This document shows positions 14,838 to 15,078 of a DNA stretch of 15,078 nt, piece after piece. The number at the start of each line of letters is the position of its first letter. The first letter of the stretch is position 1. The stretch covers positions 1-15,078 of the forward strand of contig DAOUWN010000009.1 in the NCBI GenBank assembly GCA_030667105.1, given 5' to 3'. This DNA comes from Deltaproteobacteria bacterium. Its GTDB lineage: Bacteria; Desulfobacterota; Desulfobacteria; C00003060. The position numbers and the translations under genes were made by a program. The notes under the pieces were generated by a model. That model saw nothing but the letters and a program-made list of their open reading frames with translations. It ran no database searches and was not told where the DNA came from.

Positions 14838-15078
14838 TGGAAATTAGAGCCGAAGAAATCAGCGACATTATCAAGGGTCAGATCAAGGACTACGACAAGA
14901 AGGTGGACGTGAGCGAAACCGGTACCATCTTGTCAGTGGGTGACGGCATCGCCAGGGTATACGGCGTGGAAAAGGCCATGTCCATGGAGCTTCTTGAATT
15001 TCCCCACGGGATCATGGGCCTCGTCCTCAATCTGGAAGAAGACAACGTGGGTGTGGCGATCATGGGCGAAGACATCAA
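14837..15078 (+). CDS. atpA: F0F1 ATP synthase subunit alpha, 5' part (AtpA)
   Basis: The first 80 codons of the alpha subunit, cut by the window end. [20 protein letters not shown] matches the alpha N-terminal delta-binding helix, and [20 protein letters not shown] (44-63) with [21 protein letters not shown] is the beta-barrel crown. The Walker A motif lies beyond the window. ATG 14837 overlaps the delta stop by one base and has GAGGG about eight bases upstream. Alpha alternates with beta in the F1 hexamer; its nucleotide sites are largely non-catalytic. Confidence 0.95.
   Translation, partial: MEIRAEEISDIIKGQIKDYDKKVDVSETGTILSVGDGIARVYGVEKAMSMELLEFPHGIMGLVLNLEEDNVGVAIMGEDI

Overview
This 15 kb window looks like chromosome of a mesophilic Desulfobacterota (former Deltaproteobacteria, Desulfobacteraceae-like) bacterium. 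The assignment is inferred from three things: paired b'/b ATP synthase genes followed by delta and alpha with no a or c gene beside them, a two-gene 2-hydroxyacyl-CoA dehydratase activase/HgdB-like module typical of anaerobes, and long intergenic spacers filled with short palindromic and 8-bp periodic repeats. No mobile element, tRNA, rRNA or CRISPR array is visible.

Layout. Positions 1-340 are a gene-free, AT-rich leader with an imperfect inverted repeat and a good sigma70-like promoter (267-294). Positions 341-3451 hold one long reading frame for a large activase-like protein (two ASKHA/BcrAD-BadFG domains plus a DUF2229-type Cys-rich region). It is interrupted once by an in-frame amber codon at 776-778, so it reads as two ORFs. 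A terminator-like hairpin (3504-3528) precedes the HgdB-like partner gene (3534-4934). Two minus-strand genes follow: a CaCA-family Na+/Ca2+ exchanger (4897-5835), overlapping the HgdB-like gene tail to tail, and a GT2 glycosyltransferase (5967-6791).

Positions 6852-7232 are a regulatory spacer with a perfect 14-bp palindrome, a strong sigma54-type promoter match (6965-6980) and an octanucleotide repeat/hairpin element. The plus-strand cell-elongation cluster comes next: mreB, mreC, mreD, mrdA (PBP2), rodA and a bactofilin gene. MreB and bactofilin are cytoskeletal scaffolds, MreC/MreD couple them to the periplasm, and RodA (glycosyltransferase) with PBP2 (transpeptidase) build the lateral wall. 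A second, larger octanucleotide element lies between mrdA and rodA and supplies the stop codon of mrdA.

A rho-independent terminator (13164-13197) ends the shape cluster. A near-consensus sigma70 promoter (13156-13184) is embedded in the same bases and probably drives the ATP synthase operon: b', b, delta, and the first 80 codons of alpha, cut by the window end. These genes overlap by 1-4 bases, suggesting tight translational coupling.

No clearly new multi-gene system is visible. The signals most worth a second look are the amber-interrupted activase, the sigma54-type site upstream of mreB, the inverted octanucleotide repeat family, and the promoter nested inside a terminator.
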